In this document: positions 63,670 through 64,000 of the stretch, piece by piece
Layout: each line of letters begins with the position of its first letter
How positions within the stretch are numbered: the stretch's first letter is position 1
Origin: Bacteroidota bacterium
GTDB lineage: Bacteria > Bacteroidota > Ignavibacteria > Palsa-1295
Direction: 5' to 3'
NCBI GenBank assembly: GCA_018266755.1
Contig: JAFDZW010000005.1
Coordinates: 1,315,963 to 1,379,962, forward strand
Length of the DNA stretch: 64,000 nt
The notes under the pieces: model-generated
Database searches by the model: none
The model's input: only the letters and a program-made list of their open reading frames with translations
What the model was told of the DNA's origin: nothing
Program-made: the position numbers and the translations under genes

Positions 63670-64000
63670 ATGCTGCACCTATTATCGATCGAAGGGATCA
63701 CCTATGTGTACTGGGCGTCGCTGTACATGCACCTGTTCAGTGCCGTGGCCTGGTTGGGTGGAATATTGTTTCTGACTGGCGTTTCGAGGCCGATCTTCGA
63801 ATTCTACAAAGGCTCTCAGTACCAGCTACAACAGGAGCTCAAAGAGCGCTTCCTTGGGTTCTCGTGGATGCTTGCGATCACGACGGCTGTGACCGGGACG
63901 ATTATCATCCTGTGGTCCACTCGCTTCCTCTTCTTCAATTTTTCATCGTTGTGGCTGGTGCTTGCACACCTGAAGATTCTCGGTTTCCTGCTCTTAGCGG
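63670..64000 (+). CDS. CopD-like membrane protein (partial, runs off the window)
   Basis: From ATG 63670 the first 110 residues are read (MLHLLSIEGITYVYWASL...). Three hydrophobic segments are visible: YMHLFSAVAWLGGILFLTGV, FSWMLAITTAVTGTIIIL, and LAHLKILGFLLLA. The HLFSAVAWLGGILF and AHLKILGFLLL segments resemble CopD/YcnJ-type membrane domains, with paired histidines in helices. The family is linked to copper or heme handling, but assignment from a fragment is tentative. It is divergent from the signalling operon, with 80 bp between. Confidence 0.6.
   Translation, partial: MLHLLSIEGITYVYWASLYMHLFSAVAWLGGILFLTGVSRPIFEFYKGSQYQLQQELKERFLGFSWMLAITTAVTGTIIILWSTRFLFFNFSSLWLVLAHLKILGFLLLA

Overview
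The window looks like a chromosome segment from a member of the Bacteroidota/Chlorobi (FCB) superphylum, most likely an Ignavibacteria/Kapabacteria-type lineage. This is an inference. It rests on several type IX secretion (T9SS) C-terminal sorting domains, a DUF1800/DUF1501 secretion pair, choice-of-anchor repeats, a proline-rich OmpA protein, UbiE/MenG, IspF, a TopA-Smg neighbourhood, moderately high GC, mostly weak Shine-Dalgarno sites, and short dispersed intergenic repeats containing 'GTCATTCTGAGCGAAGCGAA'. No rRNA, tRNA or CRISPR was found. The only RNA gene seen is a small SRP RNA.

Layout. 1-0.57 kb: dispersed repeats. 0.57-7.5 kb: a YfhO-type membrane protein, a four-helix-bundle gene held exactly between 35-bp inverted heptamer repeats, a YdfG-like SDR, a lipoprotein, a YitT protein and homogentisate dioxygenase. 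7.6-18.3 kb: a repeat cluster, then a leftward block of envelope/secreted genes (OmpA, a 1646-aa T9SS protein, DUF1501, DUF1800). 18.4-21.3 kb: free-Met-(R)-sulfoxide reductase, an acyl-CoA mutase with isobutyryl-type active-site residues, and a RelE/ParE-like toxin-antitoxin pair. 21.3-25.5 kb: a decaprenyl-phosphate phosphoribosyltransferase-like UbiA protein with two GT-C membrane proteins. 25.5-25.6 kb: ffs with its terminator. 25.9-32.4 kb: MFS transporter, lipoprotein, ispF, a gene-less copy of the inverted-repeat element, topA, smg, ybeY. 32.5-38 kb: related lipoproteins, a DltE-like SDR, a YcxB-like protein, lysS. 38.3-42.8 kb: a YPNPT-repeat secreted protein followed by a DUF6916-like/GNAT/two tail-collar cluster. 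43-46 kb: VWA protein, EnvC-like degenerate LytM protein, ubiE/menG. 46.3-53.1 kb: a complete RND efflux operon (TetR operator, TetR, TolC, MFP, RND pump, terminator). 53.2-54.1 kb: a frameshifted T9SS gene. 54.9-57.7 kb: RNase G/E and a small membrane protein. 57.7-63.6 kb: a three-gene signalling operon (membrane-tailed response regulator plus two TPR hybrid kinases). The window ends inside a CopD-like membrane protein gene.

How the genes work together. The efflux block is a self-contained regulated unit. The signalling block encodes sensors, receivers and one phosphotransfer domain. The DUF1800/DUF1501, OmpA and T9SS genes are an envelope/secretion set. The UbiA-GT-GT genes overlap or nearly abut and look like a lipid-linked sugar glycosylation unit. 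The strongest candidates for something undescribed are the inverted-repeat-bounded four-helix-bundle element with its gene-less sibling, the membrane-tailed receiver with two hybrid kinases, and the lipid-linked pentose/GT-C cassette.
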